Assembly (NCBI GenBank): GCA_028023455.1
Contig: JAQFVV010000141.1
Coordinates: forward strand, 1,560,056 to 1,624,055
Direction: 5' to 3'
Length of the DNA stretch: 64,000 nucleotides
From: Epiperipatus broadwayi
Lineage: Eukaryota; Onychophora; Udeonychophora; Euonychophora; Peripatidae
Below the pieces are notes generated by a model. The model searched no databases. It worked only from the letters and a program-made list of their open reading frames with translations, and had not been told where the DNA came from. The number at the start of each line of letters is the position of its first letter. Within the stretch, counting starts at the first letter, position 1. Positions 63,366 to 64,000 of the stretch are shown here, piece by piece. Made by a program: the position numbers and the translations under genes.

Positions 63366-64000
63366 TAGTGATGATGATACTAGCCATAGCTTATTAATAA
63401 ACTCACAACAATAAATTAATCTTTATAAACTCATATGCATTTATTAAAAATTATCCTATTTCAAACTGAGATTTAAATATTATATTTACTAGCATTTATA
63501 TAAGTTTATAGTTATTTACTAAAATACTTTTATAGTTAAAACCAGGATTTAATAATACTAGTGATGATGAATGATCATCATGAATCTCTATGCATGATAT
63601 TCATCTTTCTATAAATAAATCTTTATTTACTACATATATTAATTATGCTAAACATTAGATTTAATGATTATAATTTATTAATGATGATGATGGCAATCAT
63701 AACTCTTGTATAGTATTATTTGAAACATTTTAATCAATAATACGATATCCATCTTTGATGACGATGATCATAATTCATGGACACAACATAATTTTAGCTT
63801 AACACTTAAATACCTAAATGTAAATCAACATTCTAATTTACTTAACATTTTGCGAGCGCTTAATATTAGCAAGTGATTGCTCAATATTTACGAATGATGA
63901 TTCTTAATATCTGTGAGCGATGATGATGACAATAGAATTAAGACAAGAAAACATAATATTTTTAATAAGAACTTGGAAACCAATTAAAATATATAATTAT
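63366..64000. other. AT-rich stretch with GATGAT motifs, no gene
   Basis: Several GATGATGA/TCATCATC clusters (63366, 63565, 63681, 63760, 63893-63932) are scattered through AT-rich sequence. No open frame, LTR end or tRNA was recognised. Confidence 0.5.

Noticed and set aside
62855-63397. Long open frames across the gap
   Set aside because: They consist of N translated as unknown residues.

Overview
The window is AT-rich eukaryotic nuclear DNA (roughly three quarters A+T by eye) made almost entirely of layered retroelements and simple repeats. I recognise no host protein gene with confidence. Penelope-like elements (PLEs) with GIY-YIG endonucleases, Ty3/gypsy LTR elements with very long LTRs, tRNA-like short elements and many (TA)n tracts suggest an invertebrate animal with a repeat-rich genome, but I cannot name the species. 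A run of exactly 500 N (62866-63365) marks a scaffold gap. || Layout. 1-1860: diverged short repeats and AT-rich filler. 1862-6810: element A, a minus-strand Ty3-type LTR element with 1.4-kb LTRs, a tRNA primer-binding site and a decayed gag, but no pol. 6811-16168: (TA)n tracts separating blocks that look like old LTRs or LTR fragments. 16169-19906: block D, a 3.7-kb LTR-like block (TGTAAC...GTTACA). 20006-31048: element C, a complete-length but broken Ty3/gypsy element with LTRs of 2.8 and 3.0 kb and gag-protease-RT-RNase H-integrase in broken frames. 31065-31467: a second, partial copy of block D. 33700-34470: PLE1 (minus strand), an endonuclease ORF followed by a hammerhead-ribozyme remnant. 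34483-34940: a minus-strand LTR with polypurine tract. 36230-40831 and 54338-58290: two diverged copies of one large non-coding family (F). 43049-46309: a satellite of about 417 bp per unit, six and a half direct units then about 1.3 inverted units. 47229-52691: element B, an LTR element carrying only a short coiled-coil/basic reading frame with a -1 frameshift heptamer. 53640-53915: a minus-strand short element combining a tRNA-like head with a nearly canonical hammerhead ribozyme. 53954-54231: PLE2 (endonuclease C-terminus plus hammerhead remnant). 58637-59640: PLE3 (RT end plus endonuclease, bounded by inverted repeats whose right arm begins inside a hammerhead remnant). 59765-61257: LTR E, a relative of the element B LTR. 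61282-62865: a long inverted repeat running into the gap. || Common thread. Nearly every long (TA)n tract is bordered by element ends: the left neighbour often ends in ..TACA or ..CACA and the right neighbour begins TGTA.. or TGTG.. . The simplest reading is repeated insertion of LTR elements into (TA)n sites, giving a chain of elements linked by TA tracts. PLE pieces and a tRNA-headed element carrying hammerhead-ribozyme folds form a second layer. This ribozyme set is the most interesting part of the window.
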